DNA of 64,000 nucleotides from Paracentrotus lividus (Eukaryota; Echinodermata; Echinoidea; Camarodonta; Echinidae): contig CALNVZ010001721.1 in assembly GCA_940671915.1 (NCBI GenBank), positions 44,556,701 to 44,620,700 of the forward strand, given 5' to 3'. This document shows positions 1 to 9,964 of this stretch, piece by piece. Each line of letters starts with the position of its first letter. The stretch's first letter is position 1. A program made the translations under genes and the position numbers. Below the pieces are notes generated by a model, which made no database searches, was not told the DNA's origin, and saw only the letters and a list, made by a program, of their open reading frames with translations.

Positions 1-594
1 ATTGGAGTATTTGGTTTAATAATTGCTGACACAGACCCTATCTGTTCAACACAACTCGACCAAGAAAACAACAAAATACAACTGTCTTGTCAATGGAAAC
101 AATTGGCTGGAGGAGAGCAAGCTCGAATCATGGTTGGAAATGAAGCGATTTACAAACATGAAACCCCTATGATGAATATTGATGGTTCGAATTCAATTCC
201 AAATGAACTCAGCTTTTATTTTGCTCCTGAGAAGATGATTGACGCACGATTTATGCCTACCAAATGTTTCGTTTCATATAGTAGAATAACTGTGAATAAG
301 GTGTGCAATGTTAATTCAATACAACAATATACAACGGGTGCGACCACCAAAACTGACCATTACACGATTGATTGCTGTGCTTCAGAGACTAACATATCAT
401 GGTGGTACTTCTTAGAAGATCGTTGGTTCTCTCTTAATGTTTCGAAATCCTTGTCATTTATCGACGTCGATCACATTATCATCGTCTGCGGTGTGGAGGA
501 TGAACACGAACTCCTCGTGCATAGCATAGGAATTTTGAAATTCAAAATCAAAGAGAACCTGCAAATCAACATGTCCCTCATAAAACTCTGCTGA
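1..594 (+). CDS. Ig-like type I membrane protein family, copy 1 (5' partial, C-terminus lost)
   Basis: The frame is open from base 1, so the gene begins outside the window. What is visible corresponds to residues ~139-327 of the intact family member at 1556-2791: the end of the first Ig-like segment, all of the second (PICST, then a CQW motif) and the third (TIDCCASETNISWWYF, then VIIVCGVEDE). The match stops abruptly after MSLI: the next codons read KLC and a stop, and the stalk, membrane helix and tail found in other copies are absent. DNA downstream (about 620 onward) matches the upstream block of other units, so the 3' end was probably deleted and joined to the next unit's 5' flank. The product would be soluble if made. 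No intron is seen. Family function is unknown; identity to the family is certain. Confidence 0.8.
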   Translation: MGVFGLIIADTDPICSTQLDQENNKIQLSCQWKQLAGGEQARIMVGNEAIYKHETPMMNIDGSNSIPNELSFYFAPEKMIDARFMPTKCFVSYSRITVNKVCNVNSIQQYTTGATTKTDHYTIDCCASETNISWWYFLEDRWFSLNVSKSLSFIDVDHIIIVCGVEDEHELLVHSIGILKFKIKENLQINMSLIKLC

Positions 595-1494
595 CATCCC
601 TTTTCTTTATTTTCTTTTTTACAGTGCATAATATAAAAGATTTAGGTGAAAACTTTTGAGATAGAGTTCGAGTAAAACGATGAATACTTGGCAGAGGTCA
701 CTAAACGGTGTTGAAAGTGTTGGGGCTGAAAATGCGAAAAAAAAAGCATGTTAATTTGATGTCATTCACACATTTTTGTTCATGTCTGCCGATCATAATC
801 TACAAAAATCAGAAATAAAATCTGTTTCGATTCAAATGATACGTTTTATCATTATATCATATTTGTCTATTATTCATTTCTCGATCTTTCTCTCCTTTAA
901 GTATATAGCTCAAACCAAGCCCTTGGCTTTAGTTCAATTAAAATCATGGATTCACCATTCACGAATGCAAAAGTGAAACTCGAAATGAGATTATAAGAGG
1001 CTATGACATCTATGCATTTTCATATTTTCAAGGTACTTAAGGTTTCATAACACTCGAATTGTTAAATATCACTTTTGATTTAAAAGTCAATCAAACGTCA
1101 ATATGTAAAGTGAAGAGTTTTAAATTGTCATCACTGAACAAAATATCATGCGAAACCCAATACAATAACTATCCATAGCCACACAGTGGTTTTTGGTCAA
1201 TTGCAAATTTAAACGACCAATTTTAATTGGCTACTGGTCTGTCCTTCCAACATAATACGCATGCTACAATGATCTTGATTGGCTATTGCTATTTTGCCAC
1301 TGATTTCAGAATGACATAATATTGCACTACACTGAATGCTCAAGATGTTGAATTGGAAATTACGGGTGGGGTTGTCCATGTTTTGGTCCTGTCCCCCGCA
1401 TTGACTAAGTTGTGGGATGTGATTAGTTGTTAAACAGTTCAGCCAGATGAAACAAGGATATTTTCTCAAGTTTTAAGAAGAGTTCGGAATATAG
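595..1494 (+). other. 5' flank of copy 2, duplicated intergenic block
   Basis: No gene is seen. About 640-780 matches 4441-4550 on the same strand (GGTGAAAACTT, then GGGGCTGAAAATGCG, then TTTTTGTTCATGTCTGC). About 1030-1330 matches the minus strand at about 38700-39000 upstream of copy 6, including a TGGTTTTTGGTCAATTGCAA block. The flank therefore travels with the gene in several units. Whether it holds enhancers is not shown. Confidence 0.6.
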
Positions 1495-1510
1495 CGTTAT
1501 ATAAATTATT
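1495..1510 (+). promoter_or_regulatory. Putative TATA box of copy 2
   Basis: The string GTTATATAAATTATT lies about 50-60 bases before the ATG at 1556, a suitable distance for a short 5' leader. It follows an AGAGTTCGGAATA block that also occurs at 5166-5178 in a gene-less unit. Assignment rests on motif and spacing alone. Confidence 0.45.
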
Positions 1511-1555
1511 TGGGCAGTAAATTACTCTTTAAGTTCTTTCCTGGACTCTTTTAGC

Positions 1556-2791
1556 ATGTCTCAAAAATATTCTACGTGTACAGGATGGACGGTGATATTA
1601 TTCATCATTTTGCAATCTTTTTTGCAAGGAGCATTTGGTGAAAATTACTATTGGTGTCGAATGCCACAGGAAGAAGTGCTTTACGCAGTGAAAGGACAAA
1701 ATATTTCTCACAGATTTTACGGTCTTGTTTATCCTGTAAGTGCACATGTTGACTCATTCGTATGGTCAAAGGGAGATTCAATATTATTAGAACTAGTTAT
1801 CAGCAATTACTCTTCATATCAAGAACGTTATAAAGTTACTGCAGTGGAAATGACTGATCAAGTAATTCAGGGTATTTCAATCTACCTGAAAATTTATTTC
1901 ACAACACTGGGTGATTCAGGAGAACACGTCATTTCGTTTTACATGCATGGACGAAAAGAATGTACGATTGGGGTACTCAATTTAACCATTGCTGACCCAG
2001 ACCCTATCTGTTCAACAATACTTCACAAAGAAAATAACAAAATACAAATGTCTTGTCAATGGGTACAATTGACTAAAGGAGAACGAGCGCGAATCGTGGC
2101 TGGAAATGACGAATATGAGACCCCTGTGATGAATGGTGGTGAAAATCCAAATTCTACTCTAAATAAATTCAGTGTTTATATTGCTCTGGAGAACACGATT
2201 GACGCTCGAATCGTGCCCAACAAATGCTTAATTTCATTTAGTAGAATAAGTTTGATTAAGTCGTGCCATTTTATTCCAATGCAACAATATACAATGGGTG
2301 CAACGACCCAAAATGACCACGCCACGATTAATTGCTGCACTTCAGAGACTAACATATCATGGTGGTACTTCTTATATGATCATTGGTTCTCTCTCAGTGT
2401 TTCGAAGACCATATCCTTCATCAACGTCGATCACGTTATCATCGTCTGCGGTGTGGAGGATGAACACGAACTCGTCGTGCATAGCATAGGAATTGTGAAA
2501 TTCAAAGAGAACCAGCAAATCAACATGTCCCTCATAGGAGCACCTGTTGATAATACAAATAACTCAAAGTGTGAAGACCTTACTTTGAATGTTACAACAG
2601 TGGATGAATTGGAAACATCAACGGAGATTCAATCGTCAACGTTCTTCGTTAAAAGCGTGGATGATGTCGATAGCAATAAGAAATCCATTGATATGGAAAT
2701 GTTGCTCCTTTTAGTTTTGGTCTTGTCCACATTAGCTCATGCTATCAGCATTGCTGCATTTGCTTTATGGTTTTGTAAAACGAAGAAATGA
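1556..2791 (+). CDS. Ig-like type I membrane protein family, copy 2 (intact, 411 aa)
   Basis: An uninterrupted single-exon frame. Residues 1-28 form a signal peptide (hydrophobic WTVILFIILQSFLQGAFG). Segment 1 (about 30-145) has W70 and a GDSGEHVIS stretch like an Ig F-strand, with C34 and C136 as a possible pair. Segment 2 (about 150-250) has C152, C167, C224 and C237. Segment 3 (about 255-325) has CC260-261, WW269-270 and VIIVC298, the clearest Ig-like pattern. A stalk (330-380) rich in Thr, Ser and Asp leads to one membrane helix (382-405) and a tail of a few residues with no signalling motif. Several N-glycosylation sites are visible (NIS, NYS, NLT). The ATG is supported because the same MSQKY start recurs in copies 5 and 6. 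I do not recognise the family; a lineage-specific immune-type surface receptor is the best guess, so function is inference. Confidence 0.85.
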   Translation: MSQKYSTCTGWTVILFIILQSFLQGAFGENYYWCRMPQEEVLYAVKGQNISHRFYGLVYPVSAHVDSFVWSKGDSILLELVISNYSSYQERYKVTAVEMTDQVIQGISIYLKIYFTTLGDSGEHVISFYMHGRKECTIGVLNLTIADPDPICSTILHKENNKIQMSCQWVQLTKGERARIVAGNDEYETPVMNGGENPNSTLNKFSVYIALENTIDARIVPNKCLISFSRISLIKSCHFIPMQQYTMGATTQNDHATINCCTSETNISWWYFLYDHWFSLSVSKTISFINVDHVIIVCGVEDEHELVVHSIGIVKFKENQQINMSLIGAPVDNTNNSKCEDLTLNVTTVDELETSTEIQSSTFFVKSVDDVDSNKKSIDMEMLLLLVLVLSTLAHAISIAAFALWFCKTKK

Positions 2792-2840
2792 TCTGTATTT
2801 GATCTGGGGAGAGAGTGTTCTATTCGTGCAAGTTTCGAAA

Positions 2841-2846
2841 AATAAA
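2841..2846 (+). promoter_or_regulatory. Polyadenylation signal of copy 2
   Basis: A canonical AATAAA lies 50 bases after the stop codon of copy 2. It is the first such hexamer downstream, so it probably sets the transcript end. Confidence 0.5.
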
Positions 2847-4440
2847 TTATTTGGTGAGCCTAAATATTGGACCGTACAATGTTGTTATACGGTGTTTTCT
2901 GTTTCTAAAAGATTACAAGTCAGTATGTTGACGATATTGTCATGGAATTTAAAGTTCTGTTTGAATGGAAAACATATTGCATACTTTGCATTATCGAATA
3001 TTTAAGACGTTTGTTTCTGAGATCCGTATCGAACAGATAAATCTGTTGTTTTTTTTTGCTCAATTAACAATTTTTTTTTGCTCCGCACGCGAAAATCATT
3101 TTAGATATTTTATGACTTTATAAGTTCCCTTCTTTGTTTACAATTTAGGAGTTCAATTTTGCACTCTTATTGTAAAAACAAGAGGGAAATCACCTTATTA
3201 ATCTAAAAATGTTTCGGAACTATTTAAAGTGTTTATTAGCAACTTTAAAGGGATAAATACATATGTTATTAAGAAACATACCTCAAGACAGTGTACATAT
3301 ATTATTTGCACCTTTTCATTCATAGTAAATAATTTTAGTATTGCATTCGAATACACGATGTTGCATTTCGAGGGTGTAAAACTGCACCTTTATTTCTTTG
3401 TGAGTTGACATTATCACCTTTATTTATCTCTGTAAAAATTATAATATTATTAGGTTGTGTATAATAATATATAATTTAATTTCCGGATACTATTTTTTCT
3501 TTGTTCACAGCTTGTAGCATAATATTCTAACTGGTTTCTTGTATGAAACCTTGTAAAACTATTTCAAGGCGCTCCAATCATGCAAATATAACAACATTTT
3601 TGATCCGTACGTAATTGGAAGAACGTATTCCCATTACATGTATTATGCACCCATGAATGTATTTCCTGTGTCGAGTAGGGGTAAATGTGATTTAATTTCA
3701 TGCCTTCTTCTTTAAAGGTACATTTTGCGTCAAAAAAAAAAATGTTTTTGCATTTAGAAGATACAAAGCGTTCTCTCACTTCTTTGTTTGTTGAAATTAT
3801 TAAATTTATTTTCACGTGTATGAAATATAATGTTATTAAATTGTGTAATGGCTGAAAATTCAATTTTAATATGTTATTTCTTCCATACTTTGTATAATAA
3901 TACTTATCCTGATTCATTTTTTCAGTTTTAGTTTCAGTTTATTTTATTCCATATTCCAATCAAACAAAAACAACAAAAATTATATGATTATCTATACACT
4001 GTTTGGTGTGTATATCCACCTCGTAAAATGTTCTCAAGGCGCTTTAATGGGACATCGATTTCGATTTGTACAGCATTCCAATAACGTCCTCCTATCATGC
4101 ACCCTATGGACTTTCTTGGGTTGAGCGTGGCAAATGTGGAATAATATTTATAATACATTCCAAGAAATGAACGTTTTACGTACTCCGAAACATATTCTCT
4201 TAAAATCTAATGTTTTCTATATTGACCTCAAGTTAAAAAATCATATAATTGACGTTGAATCTTTACTGTAACAACTATGATAAAATAACCATTGTATATT
4301 TGAATTGGCTGAGAAATTAATGTACATAAAATGTAGTTTATGAAAACAAGATTCATGCAAACACATATGACGTATTTTTCTATTAAATATTGCACAATGT
4401 AATCTTGGAGTATAAACCTTTTTATTTCAAGTACATGAAA
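2847..4440. other. Gene-free duplicated flank
   Basis: No convincing coding sequence. About 4020-4260 corresponds, inverted, to 39690-40080 and 21890-22200 (AAGGCGCTTTAATGGGACA, then TCCTATCATGCACC, then ATTGACCTCAAGTTAA), so it belongs to the duplicated intergenic unit. About 3540-3700 holds a second, more diverged version of the same block. AT-rich, with a few homopolymer runs. Confidence 0.5.
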
Positions 4441-4982
4441 CAAAATTTAGGTGAAAACTTGAGATTGGGTTGAGGAGGGGGGGGGAGGGCGGGGCTGAAA
4501 AATGCGAAAAGCACATGGTCATCCACACGTTTTTGTTCATGTCTGCTGAATATAAAAAAAAAATCTTAAATATGATATGTGTTGATTCAATTCAACTTTT
4601 AATCTATCATGTATATTATTCATATATCGATCCATCTCTTCTTTGAGTAGCTCAGGCCAAGCCTTTGCTATTTATTTTATTTCCATTAAAATCATGAGTT
4701 CACCATTCACGAATGGAAAAGTGAAACTCGACAGAAGATTATAAGAGGGTAGCTATGCATTTTCATATTTTCAAGAGACTTTAGGTTTCATAGCACTCGA
4801 ATTGTTAACAATATATTTTACTATAAATGCCAAGTGTAAAGTGAAACAATCGAACAAAATGGTTTTATCACGAGAGACTCGATACATTATCTCCCGTCAT
4901 ATCTTAATCAGAAATACAAAGAATATTATATTGCATCTAATGTTAAAGATGCTAGTTATTGTGGGCATATTTGACAATGCAA

Positions 4983-5016
<34 letters not shown>

Positions 5017-5185
5017 GGGTGGATTTTTTTTTTTTATTTTTTTGTTTTTTTTTTTTTTGGGGGGAGGGGGGGGTCCGCATTCCGCCTTGACTATGCTGTG
5101 AGATGTGATGAGATGTTAAACTGTTCCAGAAAATGAAACAGTTTGACGAGACGATCTTATAAAAAGAGTTCGGAATAGAATCGCA
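4441..5185 (+). other. Upstream block of the family with no gene behind it
   Basis: Runs parallel to 640-1490, the 5' flank of copy 2, up to and including AGAGTTCGGAATA (5166-5178), but the TATA box and coding sequence expected next are replaced by unrelated DNA. It contains an (AT)n run at about 4983-5015 and T-rich/G-rich runs at 5027-5074. Reads as an orphaned promoter region left by rearrangement. Confidence 0.55.
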
Positions 5186-5478
5186 TCATCTTCAAATTTG
5201 AATACGATTGGGAGAAAGCTGTTTTACAGGATAGTCCAGGCGCTCACATGAAATGATTGGATACCTAATATACATATTGTTTACTGTTTCATTCTTCCTT
5301 ATGAACCGGTTTATACAGCTTTCATCACTTCTAACAACGAATGCCCTGTTAAATCAAAGATACAATCAACCTACAGTCAATGGAACCTGTGTAATAAAGG
5401 TTATTATGTAACATATACACGTATACTTTGTATATACACAAAATAGAGAGAGAGAGAGAGAGAGATAGGGTGGATATC

Positions 5479-5953
5479 ATATCAATTCTACTCCACGTGA
5501 AATGTAAACCTAACGTATGACATTAAATCTTAACATAAAGACGCGTCCATTATTTGAGGAGGGGAAACGCAACATTACATTCATGAGTTTAGTGGAAATA
5601 CAGACTGGCCGCGCAGAAAATTAATACGGGTTCTACATTAATGTACTAACAAAACCCGCGCTATAACACGGGCGGAAGCGACGATTGACAACTGCATGCA
5701 ATTATATACTTAGCGTAAAAAACTCGCCTAGAAAACTTCCTGTGGTAAAATGGTCTGGTTCAGTCGATCCGTTCGAGCTTATTTCTCATGGACATGAAAT
5801 AAAATATTGAATCTTTCAATAAGTTTTCGTAGGTAGATGCTTCAGACCAGATTGGGGAAAATACATTTTGCAAGCCTATAACACCATTGTTGCTAAAGTT
5901 GTAATCAGAATCTTTATTTCACATAGATTGATGTTCTTAACGATTATTGATAT
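5479..5953. mobile_element. Non-autonomous inverted-repeat element, ATATCAAT ends, copy A
   Basis: Begins ATATCAAT and ends ATTGATAT, 475 bases apart. The whole interval matches 49153-49576 in reverse orientation, including both ends, which fixes its boundaries. Shared interior landmarks include AATGGACGCGTC (inverted here) and GACCAGATTGGGGAAAA. No coding capacity is evident. The superfamily is not assigned because no clear target duplication was seen. Confidence 0.65.
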
Positions 5954-6495
5954 AAATGTGATCTTGTTCACATCTTGCGTAAGCACGCGCTGTCCAATGC
6001 GAATTATGCATGTGATATGCGGAAATATTGACCCATTGCGAGTAAAGATTCGTTGTGACAATGTTCAAAGTGAAGGACTTTTTTTTAACCAATGCGAAAT
6101 GAATTTACCATCTCTGGAAAGGTGAGAATTCAAGCTTTTTAAAAACGGCTTGATCATTAGCTGTTTATAATTATGCGTTATCCAGGAAGATAATTATGTG
6201 GCGTATGAGCTATTTTGAGAGCAAAATTTGCCATATTGTACAGGAATTGATCTGATTAGGATTTCGAATTGACACAAGTGACGGGACTTTTTTTCCCCTT
6301 TGCAGTAAGTTATTCCTATTTTTTGAAAAAAAAAGACTCTTAACGTAATTATTCAAGTTGATCATTTCTTTGAAAAGGTAGTTGCTCGCCATAATCAAGA
6401 AAACAAGTGAAAAAACTGTGCAAAATACAAAATGTCTATGGCAGCGTTTGATTTGCGTAGAGTGATAGCGCCCTCTTCCTCTTAAGTTTACAACT
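5954..6495. other. No recognised feature
   Basis: Short frames only, none resembling a known protein. Sequence is unique within the window as far as I can see. Confidence 0.4.
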
Positions 6496-8540
6496 AGAAT
6501 TGATATGGGAGACGAAGCGGCAAAGGATATTCGTCTTTTTCTTCTTCTTCCAGTATGGTACAGTCCACCGCCGGTGTATTATCGTACCGTGTGCTTGTCA
6601 AGTGCTGAGCATACCGTGCAAATAAAAGAGCTCTACGTTGTATGTACAGTTAATTTCTATGTGCGGTTAAAAAACACTCTGAAGCTCAACGGAGTTTCAC
6701 GACCTGCACCATCTTCTTCAATAGCTCGAAGGAGGTGCAATTGTTAGTGGGAGGCGGTAAAGAGTTCCACAACCGGACGGCATCTGGATAGAATGTAATC
6801 TGGAAGAGGCGAGTTCTAGCAAATGGAACTTGAAATTTCCGGGGATTTCCTCGAGTTCTTGGACCAGTAGCTAGCATGAAGTGGTAGACTGGGATATCAA
6901 CCAGACCATGGATGATGTTGTAAACCATGTACACTTTCTGCTGGGCTCTCCTCTCTTGCAGACTAGTCCACTGTATTTTTGTCAGCATGGCTGTAACGCT
7001 ACTTGTTCGCTGATAGTCGCCAAGGACGAAACGTGCGTAGCGACGCTGAACCATTTAGATTTCCTGATGTTCCCTGTGTGCAGGGGTCCCAAACAATTGC
7101 AGCGTACTCCATCACTGGACGCACAAGAGCCTTGTATAGCAATGCCTTGGTCTTGGGTGGGCAGGCTCTTGTGTTTCTTTGTAAAAATCCTCGTACTTGG
7201 TTTGCCTTCTTGGTAGTCACATTTATGTGGTGATTCCATTTCAGGTTGCTCTGGATGTTGATCCCCCGGTATTTTACAGTGTCAGTTACTTGTAGCTGCT
7301 CTCCATGGATATAGTATGGAAAAGAGGTTTGAGATGCTGGTCGTTTATTGGTGACATAACTTGGCATTTTTGCGGGTGGAATTGCATCAGCCATCTTCCC
7401 ATTCCTGAAGAGCATCTAAGTCCTTTTGCAGACAAGCAGCATCATCACCATCCGACACCTTCCTGTACAAGATGCAGTCATCCGCAAACAATCTCACCGT
7501 TCACTGAGTTGATATAACATTAGGGAGATCATTGATGTAGAGTAGAAAGAGGAGAGGTCCAACTACGCTGCCTTGCGGGGCGCCTGAAGAGACGGAAGAG
7601 GTGTGAGAGGTGCATCCATCTAGTAATACCCCCTGAGAACGATCAGTGAGGAGATCCTTGATCCAACTGTGGGCACTACCTCGAATTCCATAATAATCGA
7701 TCTTGTGTAGAAGTCTGCCATGCGGAACCTTATCAAATGCCTTGGATAAGTCCAGAAGGATAACATCAAGCTGGGCTTTCTTGTCAATCCCACCGGCAAG
7801 ATCCTGGATAGCAAGCATGAGTTGAGAAGTACACGAACGCCTCTTGCGAAATCCATGTTGGGCATCTGACAAGATGTGATGATCCTCAAGATGTTTTTGG
7901 ATACTGCTACACACAATGTGCTCCAATGTCTTGCAGACAATTGATGTTAGTGACACAGGCCTGTAGTTGACTGGTTTGCATCTTTCACCCTTCTTAAAGA
8001 TGGGGACTATATCTGCCTTCTTCCAATCCTCAGGAACCGTTCCTTGACTTAGAGACGCTTGGAAGAGAATAGTAAGCATTGGAGTGATCTCAACTGCCAG
8101 CTCCCTCAGCAGTTGTGCAGAAAGTCCATCCGGTCCAGAAGCCTTGTGTAACTGGAGGGTTGAAAGCAGTTTGTAGATGCCTGCTGGAGGAATCTGGATG
8201 TCAGTCATTCCTAGAAATGGACTAGGACCCTTACACTTCATCGTGTTCACATCCTCATCTTTGTTAAAGACAGATGTGAACTGCCGATTCAGCATGTTTG
8301 CCTTCTCTGTGCTGTCGGAGTGTGTCTTCCCATTGTCGTCTTTGAGTGAGGCTACTCCGGTGTTGTCGTTCCTCCTGCTATTGATAAAACTCCAAAACAT
8401 TTTAGGGTTGACTGCGGAATGAGGACTGATAATGTTTGTAACATAATCATTAAAGGCTTGCTTGCAGGCTTGTTGAGACGTTTTCTTGATCTGCTGGTAT
8501 TTGAGGAAATCTTCTGGACATCCACTTAATCTTGAGTCCA
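6496..8540 (-). mobile_element. LINE (Jockey/CR1-like group), 5'-truncated and frameshifted
   Basis: Minus-strand reverse transcriptase. From about 8540 to 7505 one frame carries the RT core: SGPDGLSAQLLRELA, then NYRPVSLTSI, then LLDLSKAFDKVPHGRLL, then GAPQGSVVGPLLFLLYIND. A frameshift near 7500 precedes RLFADDCILYR (active-site FADD), and the frame changes again near 7050 before a C-terminal part with FYPDAVRLWNSLPPP. No endonuclease remains; the 5' end stops at a tandem repeat at about 8540. The 3' UTR probably runs to about 6500, near an (AGA)n stretch. At least two frameshifts make it inactive. The exact clade is uncertain. Confidence 0.8.
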
Positions 8541-8812
8541 TGGATAGAGAAGAATAGGAAAGTAAAAGAGAACGCAATTTCACTATCTTCGGCAGATGGG
8601 AAAGTATTGGTTGAGCCTAGCGATCAGAGATAGAATCTTAAAGAGAGAGGGGTGGATATGGAGAGGGGTTGATGTGGAGATGGAGCGTAAACGGATATTT
8701 GTATTTGAAGAGAGAGAGAGAGAGAGAGATGAATAGGAGAGTACAAGAGAACAACGTGATTTTACTTTTTGCCCCACCTTTCTTGACCATAGCGACCAGA
8801 GATAGAACCTTG

Positions 8813-8853
<41 letters not shown>

Positions 8854-9180
8854 TGTGTGTGTGTGTGTGTATAAAAAAATATTTGTATGTGGAAGGAGAG
8901 AGAGAGAGGGAGAGAGGTAGAAAGAAGAATAGGAGAGTAAACAAGAACATGATTTCACTATCTTCGGTAGATGTGAAAGTATTGGTTGACCCTAGTGACC
9001 AGAGATAGTATCTTAGAAAGCTAGAGAATGTGGATAGAGTAATAGAGGGTGGAATTAGTGTAAAAGGATGTTTGTTGGGAAAGAGAGGGGGTGACTAGGA
9101 AAGTAAAAGAATGCAACACACAGTGTGTGTGTGTGTGTGTGTGTGTTCGCGTGTGTGTGTGTGTGTGTGTGTGTGTGGAT
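8541..9180. repeat. Degenerate ~185-bp tandem repeat with (GA)n and (GT)n tracts
   Basis: A block built of GAATAGGAAAGTAAAAGAGAAC, TCTTCGGTAGATGTGAAAGT-like and CCAGAGATAGAATCTT-like segments recurs at about 8541, 8727, 8918 and 9091, each followed by (GA)n. (GT)n runs lie at 8850-8871 and 9120-9177. It abuts the truncated 5' end of the neighbouring LINE. Apparent frames here are low-complexity artefacts. Confidence 0.6.
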
Positions 9181-9964
9181 ATGGGTGTCGGAGGCGAGAC
9201 ATAAAATATTAAGAGAAAGCGACTGAGGTAGACGTGAGATTGTCCTGGGAGACGGTTGCCGCCGAGGTCTCTCTTTCTCTTAATAATTCCCCGCTAAACG
9301 AATTTTATAGGGGTGTAAAAATTGCCTTCTGTGAAATTTTTATCTCTATGGTCCTTCTCTCTACCATCCCCTATTACCCCCCCCTCTCTCTCTCTCTCTC
9401 CCTCTCTCTTTATGACTCTCACTTTCTTGTATTGTCTATCTCATTCTCACACCCACTTCTCCGTTACCCGCCCCTAGTTATTACCGTCTCCGTCTTCATG
9501 TGTCCCTCTCTCACATTTTCTCTTGTTACCTCTCCCATTCTCTCATATTCTTCTCCACGGTCTTCCTCTGTACTCCACCCCTTCCTATCACCATGGTGAC
9601 ACGACATTTGTTCCTGCGACAATTGTCGAAGCCCCTTGCTGTTTCTCCCGAAATCATCGCATATCCCGAGACACCGAGTTGTACAATGTATCGCGTTTTT
9701 CTAATTAAATAAAACGAAATTTTGTCAGTTCTGAAAAGTTTTCAGTTCAGGAATATTAAAGATCGTCCTCTATGTCACTGAAAAGAAAGTACAAGTACAT
9801 GTCACCAGATTTGGGCAGCCGATGGGCGTTCACAAGCGGAATAAGTGATACCTCCTACTTATATAATTGAATAATCAAGAAGGAGAAGAAGTATCTCCAA
9901 TTTGAATACGAACAATAATGACACTTCGTCTCAACATTTATGATGAATTGAATGATACGCACAG
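9181..9964. other. No recognised gene; possible 5' leader of the downstream LINE
   Basis: Contains a (CT)n tract near 9381-9412 and no recognisable protein. The last part may be the 5' untranslated region of the LINE starting at 9965, but I see no marker for its first base. Confidence 0.35.

Noticed and set aside
8638-8958. Leu/Ser-rich frames over 8.6-9.0 kb
   Set aside because: Translation of (GA)n and (GT)n tracts.
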